A stretch of 64,000 bases of DNA from Ancylostoma caninum (lineage: Eukaryota; Nematoda; Chromadorea; Rhabditida; Ancylostomatidae): positions 1-64,000 of the forward strand of contig JBAJFG010000231.1 in the NCBI GenBank assembly GCA_037903475.1. The letters are read 5' to 3'. A program made the position numbers and the translations under genes. Below the pieces are notes generated by a model, which worked only from the letters and a program-made list of their open reading frames with translations, did not search any database and was not told the origin of the DNA. This document shows positions 32,990 through 43,536 of the stretch, piece by piece (the stretch's first letter is position 1; every line of letters begins with the position of its first letter).

Positions 32990-35900
32990 TCCAGAACGCG
33001 TTCTTTTTTAGTTTTTGAGCTTTCCTTTAAATTTTCTTCATATTTCTGCAAGTTTCAATCGCATAACATTATAGTCCCATTTTCAACATCTAACATACTG
33101 TACATATTAATATGAGAATGTCTACTTTCAAGATGATACACTAAATGGACCGCCCGTGGTTATCCGGGGAATTCAACGTGCAACGTGCAACCTGAACGAC
33201 ACCAGACGTAGTTTTGAGGGAAATTATGAGCAGAGATCGCATACGAAAAAGATTAGCTAAATAAAAAGTTATCTTGCATTTGACCGAATTGCACAACTTC
33301 TTAATTTTCGCTTCATAAAAAGCTCCTTTGAACTTCGCACTTACTTCTGTGCCTGGCGATAAAAAGGCAGGATCATCTGACTAAAACTGGAGTTGCATTA
33401 TGAGGTTCCTCTTAATGCGAAAAGGTATGAGGACCGATAAAAGAAAATAAAATCATTCAGTGATATTTACAACAAAGATAGGAAAAAATCGTAAAGAACA
33501 TAGACTGACCTGCATACTGCTTGCTGCTTCAGCTAGCCAGTGTCAAAGATGAGCATAGAGAACAACTACTACTAAATTCCACAGCCACGAGAAAAGAAAT
33601 CCACAACAAGCAGGAAAGTGTCCTATGAATTCGGCAGTAGTGAATTAAAGCGTGCCTTAAAACTGAAGAAAAAAAAAGGAACTAGTTTTCTTTGATGGAG
33701 ACGTTCGATGACAACGTAGCCTGGAAACGTTGAAACGGAACGGAACTGAATGTTTAGATACGGATATTTCGTTGATAGTCCGCAACGACCTCTACGTCAA
33801 CTACCCGTAACTTTACGCACAAAAATGTGTTACGAGCTGATACGAGCTCGATCGTGCACGAGGGTATGAACTTTGCGTCGCTCTGCGTCTCGCGTTCCCA
33901 ACCGCTATTTCCCCCGTGCTTTTCCCGTCCGTTGTCAGGTACACCCTTTCAACAATGTGACAGGTTCGCAACACTGTCGCGCCGCATCGCTCTCGCGTGT
34001 TCGCATGCATGCGGTTCGACGCGAACCTAGCACGTCCTGTCTCAAGCCACCCTCGTGACAGGTTGCGAACATGATGTCACGACGTCAGGGGGGGATTACT
34101 ACCAGCCCTGGTGGGAGATACTCTGCCTCATTTGATAAAAAGAGCGCTCTGAATGGTTTAAAAAATTGAAGTTGAACTAAGAATAATGTATTAGTGTTCG
34201 GCGTACCTATATTTTACTACAACAAAATTTTGCCACTTTATACCTTTTGGAAGTAGTCTAGGCCGGAAGCTTTTTGATACCCCTATATGAGCATCACTTT
34301 ATCGTCCGCCTCTCGTATTATGTATTCAGCGTACAGCTCGCATAGCGACGTGTGAAGCAAGAAGCCGCTTGTTGTTGACAAAAATTTTTTTATGGTCCAT
34401 TCTTGATCTCTCATTTGCGATTCGGTTAACTACCAGATCTTTGCAGGGGAGAAACTTTTGTTTTATACTTCAGTGTACGTCAAGTACATCCGACACAGAA
34501 GTCATTCCTGCGCTTATATGCAATGCTTTATTTACTACCCGAGCCAAGGCGACGCTTCGCTGCGCTTTGTCTGGGACCCGTGTACCACGTTACTTTTGCG
34601 CCAATCCAACTCGAAAAAAAAGACTCATCCCGAGCCAAAGCGCCGCTTGTCGGATGGCAGTGATTTTCTGCGAAGCTCGATCTGTCGTATCCGCTTGAAA
34701 AATTAATTCCACCATGTTGAAACAAAAAAGCATCCCCATGGACTGCTGGTACACAAACCTTCAATTGATCAAGTTTGCCGGCAATGCGAGCGTTAAAACT
34801 CTATGCGTACATTTGTGGTGTTTGTGCATGTGAAAGTTTGTAAAGTACTAGTATGGAAAGAAAAACTGCAAAATTGTATCATTACTCTTTCGCCAACTTA
34901 GTATCAGATTGTTCGGTCCATTAATATCTTCAAATGACCGCTATATACAATCATAGATGCTGATCATAGTACAGTGTAAAAGCAGATGAGGGAAATTTCC
35001 GTCCAACTCTCGAACTTCTGGATGATTCACAGCTTGGATTGCGAAATCATGCCCGTTTTTGCTCTTTGCTACCTCCCAGAACCAAAATTATACCGTTTTC
35101 CTCGGAAATTACACGTCCTAATTGAAGATTTCCATGTTGTACACATACATATACCATGGGCGTGTCATTGCGCAGTTGAGCCAGTCATGTGGATTCTTGA
35201 CCTCACCACTCCACGCCTTCACAGCTACTTGAAACACGTTGCGAATTACAGAATGTTTGGCGGTCTTCGGGTGAACTTACCTCGCATGTACATCGTTATT
35301 CTTACATAGAACTCTCTTTGCGATGACATTTCACATGAATCACGTGATGAGAAACAGTGGTCTTCGTAAAAATTCTGGTTCTTCTACCTTGCACATGAAG
35401 CAAATAAGCGGTGCCAGCCTTTGCGCCATGTCTAGCCTCCATTTCGGGAAAAACACCTTCCAGATCGTTTGAAAATTGTGCAACTGGATCTTTTCTATTC
35501 CATAGTCAAGGCTGAATTTAACCGAAGGTAACATTTCTTGACCACAGTCAGGATCACAATCCTGTATCATGACTGCCAGCCTCCAATCTTCAAAAAATTG
35601 AATATATCCCAGCTGTCCTATAACATCCATAACAGGTGTGAATGATTGTTCATAACAAATGATTTCTCGCCTTACATGCCCTTATGCAAGTTAGACTGTA
35701 GGCCGCAGCAGTCATCTCACGGACTTTTCCTAGAAACGATGGATGAAGGGTTCGGTAAAATAGCCTGAGTCCTGTCTCAACCCACCTAGAATTTTTGACT
35801 TGGCCTACTATTGAATCATCTTAAGAATGGATGAATTGCCATTTAAATGTTTTCCAGAAGACGATCGCTTGAACGTCGACCACGCGCCATATCCGCACAG

Positions 35901-36950
35901 GCTTCGCGAATGAACAGAGTGAGCTCCGTTAAAAGCATATTCAGCATGAAATGAAGGGGATATAGTATTTGTCTGGAATAAAGATCATTATGTTTTTTCC
36001 ACAAGTATCCATTCTATGTATAGCTTCACCTATGGCAAATTGTAATAGCTCCACATCTCGATGTTCAATATTAAAGGCAGCAACCACGAAAAAATTAGTC
36101 ATTCAGGTTTCAGAGCGATCTTGGGTTTCTGACCATGTGGAACATGAATAATGTGGTCAAATTTGTCACAATTCATGTTAAAATGGTTCTTGGATGCTCC
36201 CAATTTACTGCATTATAGCAATTCGGCCGAGTTACGCTGGTGGAGTAGATCAAGGAAGTCGATGACGATGCCTTGCTTGTCAACGAATTTCTCGGCGCAA
36301 CTAGATAATCGACTAATTTTTCAGTCTTCTTGGAGGAGAAAAAGCAGAAACTGAAGGGAAATAGAATCACAGAGACACCACAGAGACATGCCTTAAGAAA
36401 AGAAACAAAACTTATGATTAAATGTAAAGAGCTAATGAACAGAAATTTATATCATAATTGAAAATTTGAAAGTTCTGGGAAAAAGAAGTGATCATACGGT
36501 CTAACAACAATTGAGAGAGCGTAGATGGGGGAATCAGATCATCACAATGTGAAACTTCTGGAAATGAGCATGGAAGGCAAACGTTATCTTAGGAAAACTG
36601 AGAGACTGCGGCAGAAATCAGATGATCCGGATCGCGCCACATATCACTCCGCGGATACCTGGATACCAAGCCTAACTTATTGAATCTTCGGAACGCCTAT
36701 ACCTTCGGCAGTGCAACTTGCGTAGAATTACTGGGACTATCGTCCAGACTCCAACACATTCAAAATTCTGGACATGAAGATTATCCTGGGGGCTGCCTTT
36801 AAGGAGAACAGGAGCAGAGTTTGACCATGAAGGCCATGACTTTACTACATGCAAGAGACCGATTCTCGAGACCTATGCTTCAAAAAGAGTTAGGATAGGA
36901 TTCTCACGGAACGGAAATACCTTTATCTTCCACTGCATTCAGCGCCATCA
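32990..36950. other. Long stretch without a recognised gene
   Basis: No domain or element is identified. A minus-strand frame at 35340-35630 (96 residues, with QLGYIQFFEDWRLAVMIQDC and a possible AAG|GTAGAA donor) is the only protein-like frame. A block at 35070-35140 recurs diverged at 37190-37260 (ATACCGTT, GAAGATTTCC). TGACAGGTT.GCAAC occurs twice near 33960 and 34060. Confidence 0.35.
35340..35630 (-). CDS. Unassigned ORF, possible exon
   Basis: The frame of 96 residues begins MDVIGQLGYIQFFEDW, includes CDPDCGQEMLPSVKFSLDYG and KVFFPKWRLDMAQRLAPL, and ends at a TGA. Composition is protein-like (balanced hydrophobic and aromatic residues). No homologous family is recognised and the neighbouring exons are unknown. 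It may be an exon with a donor at TGCAAG|GTAGAA. Confidence 0.25.
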   Translation of the reverse strand: MDVIGQLGYIQFFEDWRLAVMIQDCDPDCGQEMLPSVKFSLDYGIEKIQLHNFQTIWKVFFPKWRLDMAQRLAPLICFMCKVEEPEFLRRPLFLIT

Positions 36951-37009
36951 GTTTATGGCACGGCAGGTGAGAGTTTGCAGTAAATTTGAAATCTGCACAT
37001 ACAGAGAAC

Positions 37010-37120
37010 TCCAAACGGACGCAGTCAAGAGTCAGGACCGCGGCACGGCTCTCTTGGGCAGAGTCACGGAAGCTCAGCATAGCGCGCGCTTGCGTCTGTC
37101 CACGAGAGCCGCGCCGCGAT
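37010..37120 (+). repeat. Dispersed repeat shared with 24.07 kb
   Basis: The block CCAAACGGACGCAGTCAAGA, GACCGCGGC and CTCTTGGGCAGAG recurs at 24065-24130 inside CTCAG copy 1, so it is a separate mobile or repeated unit. Confidence 0.5.
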
Positions 37121-37398
37121 CTCGACTCCATGTACGTTTGGAGTTTCCTACATGTACCAAGTCATATCTGTCCTATTGATGGTTCCGCCTTCCTTTCGGG
37201 GAGATCCAAAATATACCGTTCGATTTAAAACTTGGATGTCCTGGTTGAAGATTTCCTTGTCACGCACCTTTTGTGGTATTCCTTCTCCATGAGGTCATTC
37301 GCTGTCGAACCAGAAGGTAGGATGCTTCCTACCCCGCCGGACTTCTGCTGTCTCGTTCCTTTTCTTGATACATGTAGAGAATACATGACACATGTAGA

Positions 37399-37593
37399 GA
37401 CTTCTTCTTCTTCCTCTTCTTCTTCCTCTTCTTCTTCCTCTTCTTCTTCCTCTTCTTCTTCCTTCTTCCTCTTCTTCTTCCTTCTTCCTCTTCTTCTTAA
37501 TTCTTCCTCTTCTTCTTAATTCTTCCGCTTCTTCTTCCTTCTTCCTCTTCTTCTTCCTTGTTCCTCTTCTTCTTCCTTCTTCCTCTTCTTCCT
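37399..37593 (+). repeat. Pyrimidine tract (TTCTTCTTCC)n
   Basis: About 195 bases of almost pure CT with TTCTTCTTCC units, a homopurine/homopyrimidine tract able to form triplex DNA. Open frames here give poly-serine and are artefacts. Confidence 0.9.
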
Positions 37594-37734
37594 ATAATGT
37601 AATGACGTCATGATCCCTGATGTGACGTGGGGTGTTCGTTGTTTCGCCGGCCTGTCACTTCGCCCGGTCGCCATTCGAAATGACGGGGAGAGAGGTACAA
37701 TTTGCCGGAGTGGCCAAGGGACTTATTTGTTAGA

Positions 37735-37963
37735 AAAGTTATTCATGCTTGCGGCGCGTCAAAGTTTACGCGCCGATACACAGTGCAAAGGAGGGAGGTA
37801 GAAGACAAATCCTGGCAGGTCAGCAATGTTCCTAGTTTCGCCGTTGCGACTGCCGCGCGAACAAACCGCGTTTCCATTTTCGCCGCTCTGGGTCGGCGCG
37901 AAAACTTCGTGGAGTTTTGTCTAGGCGCGTAAACTTTGACGCGCCGCAAGCATGAATAACTTT
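37735..37963. mobile_element. 229-bp MITE with ~39-bp inverted ends
   Basis: The ends AAAGTTATTCATGCTTGCGG and, continuing, CGCGTCAAAGTTTACGCGCC are present inverted at the right end. AGA flanks both sides (37732-37734, 37964-37966), a possible 3-bp duplication. The body has CGCGAACAAACCGCG and CGCCGCTCTGGG blocks. A second, partial copy lies at the window start. Confidence 0.75.
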
Positions 37964-38084
37964 AGAGGCTATCCACGTGGACCCGCACATGTCACAAGGT
38001 GGACCCGCACTTGCGCGCGGTAGATCCGCAGTAGAGCTGATTGGGTCATCAATGGCAACAAAACCTCCAGGCACGATAGACGTA

Positions 38085-38152
38085 TGGCCGAGAGGATAAG
38101 AGAGCAGACTTGGAAACATGAGTTCGAGAAGGTACCTGGGTTCGAATCCAGT
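38085..38152 (+). repeat. tRNA-like sequence with A and B boxes
   Basis: TGGCCGAGAGGATAAG is a Ser/Leu-tRNA-type A box and CTGGGTTCGAATCCAG gives a perfect T arm and B box. The 5' and 3' acceptor strands do not pair. Probably the head of a tRNA-derived SINE. Confidence 0.5.
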
Positions 38153-38159
38153 GATGTAA

Positions 38160-39500
38160 AAACGCTTGCAGGATGAAATGCCAATGCCATCGTGGATTCG
38201 CATCCTCCTCCTCGCGACAGGGTCTTCGCTACAGGACCATTTTTAGAAGAAAATAATCACTCCCTTGAAAATGCATGTTCCCGGGAAGAGCGAGACTCGC
38301 TGGAGGCGGGTCGGAGCACTTGTGTATGTATATTTGCGTTGTTTCCTGCGCAATCGATCACCAAATCATCGCCAGATGAGGTGTAAAAAATTCTCGCAGA
38401 TATGCTCTGTGACTGCAGGGGATCTCTTGGTGCATTGCTGCCGGATTGCCACTCCGCAGATATATTGTCAACATTGATTTTCTAGAAATAACAATAAGAA
38501 TGTAGTATTTGAGCAAACCTCGATTCAAGAGCGAGAAACGTGGAGTAACCTGGTATTTGTTAAGGCATATTCATAAAGAATCTAAATTACTACATGCTCA
38601 GAGATTCCGGGACGACAAACGCAGCCCGAACACGTTTCAACAGCAGTTACACCGCGAGGTGAAAGCTTATTTCGTCGCAACACGAGCTGCATTCGCCCCT
38701 AGAAGGCTGTGTTTCGGGGGCGATGAACTGGTTTGCATGTCTCAAACCTAGGATCGCAGCTCAATCTGGGCACAGGGCTGTGTTCGTACTGCACACTTGG
38801 GTAAGTGGACGCTTACCCAAGCACGTCCAAAAATAATCATTGCACTGGGCCACGGTTTTACCCGGGCCTCAGCCAGCCTGACGAATCTCGCTGGGCTCCC
38901 CTTGTCTCCGCCGGAGCGGAGACGCGACTAAACTTTGATGCTCAACCAGCAGCTTATATACACCTCCCAGGGGGCGTGTCGCCACGTGGCAAGGAGCAAG
39001 TAGAACGCAGGTTGAACTGCACCACAGTTCATCGGGCAAAAAACGCAGCCGGAACACGGTGTTTACTGCTCTTAGCAGCCCAACTGCAGCAGCTCCTCCT
39101 TTAGCAGCAGCCGCTGTATTCCTCTTCGATTGGGCGGAGACTTGCAGTTGTTGCTGCGTTCGACCTATCCGATTCTCTGAGTGAAAATTTTCGCAAAACA
39201 ATATTTCTACGATTTCTTTTGTGGTAAAATGAGCACGTTTCTGGCCTTTCCATTTGCCTACAAGCAGCAATAGTAACCTCTTTGCCAATAGCTCAAATGG
39301 ATGGAAATCTATCGTAAATTCAAAAACGCCACGAAAAGTTCTTTTTTTCTGATTGCATTAGGATCTTTTTAAAAGGTTTCTTAACTAACAGAAAGAACGC
39401 CGGGCATCCCACACGCTTTTTTCAAAATATTCTTCATCAAGATTATTCTTTTTTGCTGTAATAGTAGTTTCGCTTTGCAACGCTCCAACCCTTTTGAAAT
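38160..39500. other. No feature recognised
   Basis: A 139-residue minus-strand frame (38869-39288) is alanine/arginine-rich with no domain and is not supported. AACGCAGCC.GAACACG occurs twice (38619 and 39041), a short dispersed repeat. Confidence 0.35.
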
Positions 39501-39720
39501 TTCCATGGGTGATAGTAATTTGGCCGAAACCTCGAGGTAACCGCGAGATGAAACTCGGAGTCACCTCGTAGTTTCACACCGAGACCATGACCTGACCTCA
39601 AGGTGATCGAGCTGAAGCCGCGAGATGGCTAATTTTAATTAAGCAAAGTACATTGTATCAATATAAAATATAGTTTTGTAGCCGAACACGAGGTTGTTGG
39701 TGAACCTTTTGTTGGCCAAC

Positions 39721-39743
39721 GTTTCGGCGGCTTCGCCTTCGTC
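39721..39743 (-). ncRNA. Hammerhead-like motif (minus strand)
   Basis: The minus strand reads CCGACGA, then a hairpin GGCG-AAGC-CGCC, then GAAAC followed by the palindrome GTTGGCCAAC. Core order and spacing are those of a hammerhead with one base changed from CTGACGA. The following AACAAAAGGTTCACCAACAA matches the style of Penelope-like element terminal regions. No matching frame is adjacent. Confidence 0.5.
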
Positions 39744-40250
39744 GGGGCCTGAAAGGGTGAAACTGATCCAAACTGATACCTCATGCCGAGGTTCAAAGAT
39801 GACCGGGGAACTGATAAAAGTGCATTGTCTCAGGAGGATCTGGACCCGTGAGGATTTGCCTCCTAGACAGCCCACATTGCACCAGCCATTCCTTGTCTGT
39901 ATTGAGTTGTTTTGGACTATACGAAACTAATCAAGTTTATCAAAATCCTATCATCATTAGTATTGAATGTTAGAGTATTCACTGTATAGGGGACGACCAA
40001 GAAGTGGTATTTCCTTTCCATCTTAAAAAGGTATGATCTTCTCAAGAACTTGTCACACTTACTTGCCACCACTAACTCAACAATTCTGGACAAAACATTG
40101 TTAGCTTTAGAGATGGAGCTTCAGAGATAGCTTTAGAGATTATTCCCGAACGAAGCAAGAAATGTAAAGTACGGAAGAACTGATCCCCTCTCTACTCTTT
40201 CACATAACCAGAACCTCATAAAATTAAGATACCGCTTCAACGACAGTCAT

Positions 40251-40529
40251 TTGGACTGGATTACTAATCTGTTGTCAATTTGGAGACGATATGAGGAAGC
40301 CTTTGCAATTTTCAAAAGGCAGCAGGTACAAAAACATTTTGATGTTGATTCCGTTATGGATGCGAATGCTATGCAGGTTGCTACTGGTGTGAGGTATCTT
40401 GCGACCGATTCCCATCAGGTCATTTTAGAGGATACTCTCGGCTGCTCACAAAAAACAGTTTCCAATACTTTGCACAGGATAGTGGCAGCCTTGACTCATC
40501 CGGATATAGTGTCGCGATTCTTGGTGTGA
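40251..40529 (+). pseudogene. Harbinger transposase fragment (helix-turn-helix part)
   Basis: The 92-residue frame contains MQVATGVRYLATDSHQVILE followed by DTLGCSQKTVSNTLHRIVAA. This matches the conserved ALRYLATGSHQ..VGD.LG.SQSTVSR segment upstream of the DDE domain in Harbinger transposases. The N-terminal and catalytic parts are not present in frame; it ends SRFLV, TGA. Confidence 0.65.
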
Positions 40530-41195
40530 AGACCGGATGATGTCAACTAGTCCAGGAAGTGAGTAGTGAGTTTGCTAGAATAGGGAAATTCAGCAGTGAG
40601 TTATATTCGTCGGTTTGCTTTGAGGACAGTACTAAAATTGAAGGAGTTGTTCATAATACCTCCAAGCTGCATATTTCGGTCAATTTTCACAGTTCGCTCT
40701 ATATTGGGGTGTGGAGCGTTATGCTTGCACAGGGCTGCGCGGTTAACCTATGTGCTTGGCCGATTTACGCTAACGGCCAATCCTAAAGCTTGCTGGCGCC
40801 CAATTAATTCAATAATATCATCGTCGTCGTTAGTCACTGTAAAGTCCCACTCAATGGGAAGGTCGGCGATTCCATTCTCCCAGAACTGAGGAGAATGGGG
40901 GTTGTAGAAAGCGCTGGCCGCCCTTTCTACATGTTCAATTTTGGTAATTTTTTTCTTAGCTAGGAATGCCCTAAGGGGGAGAAATATGATATTTAATATG
41001 GGAAATGAGGAGCCAAAGTAGACATTTTCTTACTACTCCATGGAGTAGAGGAGCAAAATATCAATGAAATCGATATTCCGCACAAAACGATTATCATATT
41101 CGTACTCTGTGCATTCGAAAATATTAGTGCATGATCTTGCCCGCTCAGGCAATTCTAGCGGGCCTTCCGCGGACGCATTTAGACCCAGCGGCCGG

Positions 41196-41325
41196 CCCGG
41201 CCATATTAGCGGGCGGGGCTTGTTAGCGGGCCTCCCGCGTACCAAATTAGGGGCGGGGCTTGTTAGCGGGCCTCCCGCGTGCCATATTCGTTGGCGGGGC
41301 TTGTTAGCCGGCGCCCCGCGTGCTT
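41196..41325 (+). repeat. GC-rich minisatellite, ~40-bp unit x3
   Basis: Three units of GGCGGGGCTTGTTAGCGGGC followed by CTCCCGCGTNCCANATT.G. The first two are nearly identical, the third has diverged. Confidence 0.8.
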
Positions 41326-41837
41326 TATTTGTAAGGCGATACTTGGTAGAACTTCCTCTTGTCAACGGGTTCTTGGCCCAAAAGCCTGTCGACAGCTTTC
41401 TTTGATTTTTCCTTGTTTGTCGACAATTTGTCGGGAGAAAGGGTTGCAACACATCATTTTTGAATGGCATGATGACATCAAACTTGTCGGCAATGATTTG
41501 CTAGTTAAGGAGTTGTCTCAAAGTTGTTCTGGGGCAAAGCAGGGCTGACAACTTGTTGTTGGGGTTCTGGGATAGGATTCATGAACTCACAACCAGGAGA
41601 AACCAGGCTAGCAAACAAACCTTGATATCCTGCGTCTCATAGCGTTACGTAGTCCATGCGATGACCGATAGCGCTGACCCTCACAGGGCAGCTTGGTTAT
41701 CGTTTCATGAATCCTAGCCCAGATTAAGTATATGAGGTGACCTGTTCCTACATACGGGGAAGGTAACCTCGTCTTCCAACACATAGCACGAAGAAATAAA
41801 GAGGATTTCTGGCATGGGAGAATGAGGAGGAAGTAGT

Positions 41838-42080
41838 TCCATGCGCAGAAAGTGGGAGAAAGTGGGAAAAAGTGGGGTTTCCGCGACCTTAAAGATTTGG
41901 ATGGAAACTGAAAATAATAAAACACTAATCATAGTGTTACAACGTCAGGAATAAATATTATAAGAATGATTATAAGAAATGAACAATTAAAAAGAGCAAA
42001 TAGAATTTTTCATCTATTTTACAAAGCATTTCCTGAAATTCGGCCACTAGTGTCCTCGTGGGAAGGGGTGCTCCCACTGG
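41838..42080 (-). mobile_element. Eroded CAGTGGCGGAC-type MITE
   Basis: GCGCAGAAAGTGGG, AGTGGGGTTTCCGCG, an AT-rich core and GAAATTCGGCCACTAGTG follow the order of the 5175 copy on the minus strand, with strong divergence. Confidence 0.45.
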
Positions 42081-42282
42081 GTCTGCTTTAATACCAAAGA
42101 CGGGCAAACTATTGTTGGTAGTTACTAGTAATAGCTGATGTACTGGTTGTTCGATGTAGTCCCAAATTGTATACGTTGATCGTCACTGACTCACTACGGA
42201 CTCACTCTTACCGATTGCGTATCGAGGTGATGGAGAATGAAGCCAATAATGCTATAGCAAGCTCAAAGAAGTAGTGAATACC

Positions 42283-42356
42283 AGGATGGATGGCCGAGTG
42301 GATAAGGCAGCGGACTCATAGTCAATACAGAAAATCGAAAGGTAAGTTCGAATCCT
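42283..42356 (+). repeat. tRNA-like sequence
   Basis: TGGCCGAGTGGATAAGGC (Ser/Leu-type A box) and GTTCGAATCC (B box) are separated as in a long-variable-arm tRNA, with ACTCATAGTC in the anticodon position. Stems are not well paired, so a SINE head or relic is likely. Confidence 0.45.
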
Positions 42357-42636
42357 CTCGACAGTAAATCACAATATAGGCATGCTGAACTTTGCAGAAA
42401 CTCGGCTTTTTCTAGTTCAGGAAGTCTTCGATGATTTTGCATTGTTTCCGTGCTCCTATTGCTCACTCCGCCCCGAGCTGCTTTTTAACAATCCGCCCGC
42501 GCTCGCTTGGCGCGCCTCCCGTGCTCGCCTAGCGTGCCGAGCGCGCTCTTTTTGCAATTCACCCGCGAAAGCGATCTGAGGCCGGCTGCAAAACAAGCGC
42601 GGGCTGGCCGCCAGAGTTGTCTGAGCGTCCTCAAGC

Positions 42637-42847
42637 GGGTGTGGGTCATGATGAGGCAAAAGTGGGTGGGCAATGTGTCTGCGATTGGTTCATTCGAACC
42701 CTCGCCCCGCCCTTCAGGACCTACTCGCACTGATTCGCGCGCGATTCCGCCATACTTGCCCATGCTAATTTGAATGTGAGTGGGGACGAGTCGACGCCGA
42801 AGGGCGGGAAGACGCCGCCCCATTTTGCCTCATCATGACCCACACCC
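42637..42847. mobile_element. 211-bp MITE with perfect 25-bp ends and 10-bp duplication
   Basis: The 25-base ends (GGGTGTGGGTCATGATGAGG then CAAAA) are exactly inverted at 42823-42847. TCCTCAAGCG flanks both sides (42627-42636, 42848-42857). A 9-11 bp duplication with G-starting ends suggests a Mutator-like (MULE) origin. Perfect ends suggest a recent insertion. Confidence 0.85.
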
Positions 42848-43292
42848 TCCTCAAGCGAAAATGGATGGATCAATAAATCGAAATTTCGTGCAAAATTGTA
42901 TTCGGATTTAGTGTGATAAGGAACCCGGTAGGCATGCTTTCACCTATCTCTGCGCAAACAAAAATACTGGTAAAATCGATGTACTTGATACATCAGTCGA
43001 TAATTCAAGTGACCTAAAACCTTCGCCGGTGCTTGGGCAAAACGTGTGCAAAGTTTGGATCGAAAGTTCTGGAACTTTCCAAAAAAAATAGGCCCAACAC
43101 TTTTTTACCACCCCAATAGGTCTGAAACATCTCTGATTTTTTTCTATCTTTAAATTGACCAAGTGCCTGCCTCTGTAAAAAAGAGTATTCGTGGTGTTTG
43201 AGTGAAAAAAATAGCTAAGAAGTCCTCTGAACACGGGAGGAACCACTCAACCTAGAAGATTCCCTTCAGAGCTTAAGATCTGCAGGTCGGAA

Positions 43293-43320
43293 CGAAAAAG
43301 TACTCCTGAGTACTTTTTCG
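43293..43320. other. Perfect 12-bp stem hairpin
   Basis: CGAAAAAGTACT, a 4-base loop and AGTACTTTTTCG. Purpose unknown; it lies just inside the right arm of the 39507 element. Confidence 0.6.
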
Positions 43321-43536
43321 AGATTGGTCTGCGTCTCTTGCCTCATGCTACTATTTTCACAAACATGTGTGATTAGATAATAGATCACGGTCTCAGCTCT
43401 GTTACCGTGAGGTCTCACTCTGGTCTCGACCTAACGGGTACCTCGAGGCCAAATTACTAGTACCACCCCATGTGATAATAGATCAAAATATTCATTTATC
43501 TAGCGCTTATATAAGTCCTGGTTGATAGTTTCAAGA

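Larger units (their letters stand above)
39507..43468 (+). mobile_element. Candidate PIF/Harbinger element, ~4 kb, with nested insertions
   Basis: The left end GGGTGATAGTAATTTGGCC is matched, inverted, by GGGTGGTACTAGTAATTTGG at the right. Both are followed by CCTCGAGGTA blocks. CAT flanks both sides (39504-39506, 43469-43471). A Harbinger transposase fragment lies inside at 40251-40529, and Harbinger elements make 3-bp duplications. A MITE (42637), hAT-MITE debris (41838), a tRNA-like sequence and a GC minisatellite also lie inside. The ends are only partly matched, so the boundary call is moderate. Confidence 0.5.

Noticed and set aside
35340..35630. Confident protein-coding gene
   Set aside because: Protein-like composition only; no domain, partner exon or conserved start, so kept as a low-confidence ORF.
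37232..37519. Poly-serine frame
   Set aside because: Produced by the pyrimidine tract.
38085..38152. Functional tRNA gene
   Set aside because: A and B boxes are present but the acceptor strands do not pair; the same holds for 28318, 32800 and 42283.
41196..41325. CRISPR-like array
   Set aside because: Three adjacent 40-bp units without unique spacers in a eukaryotic context; it is a minisatellite.
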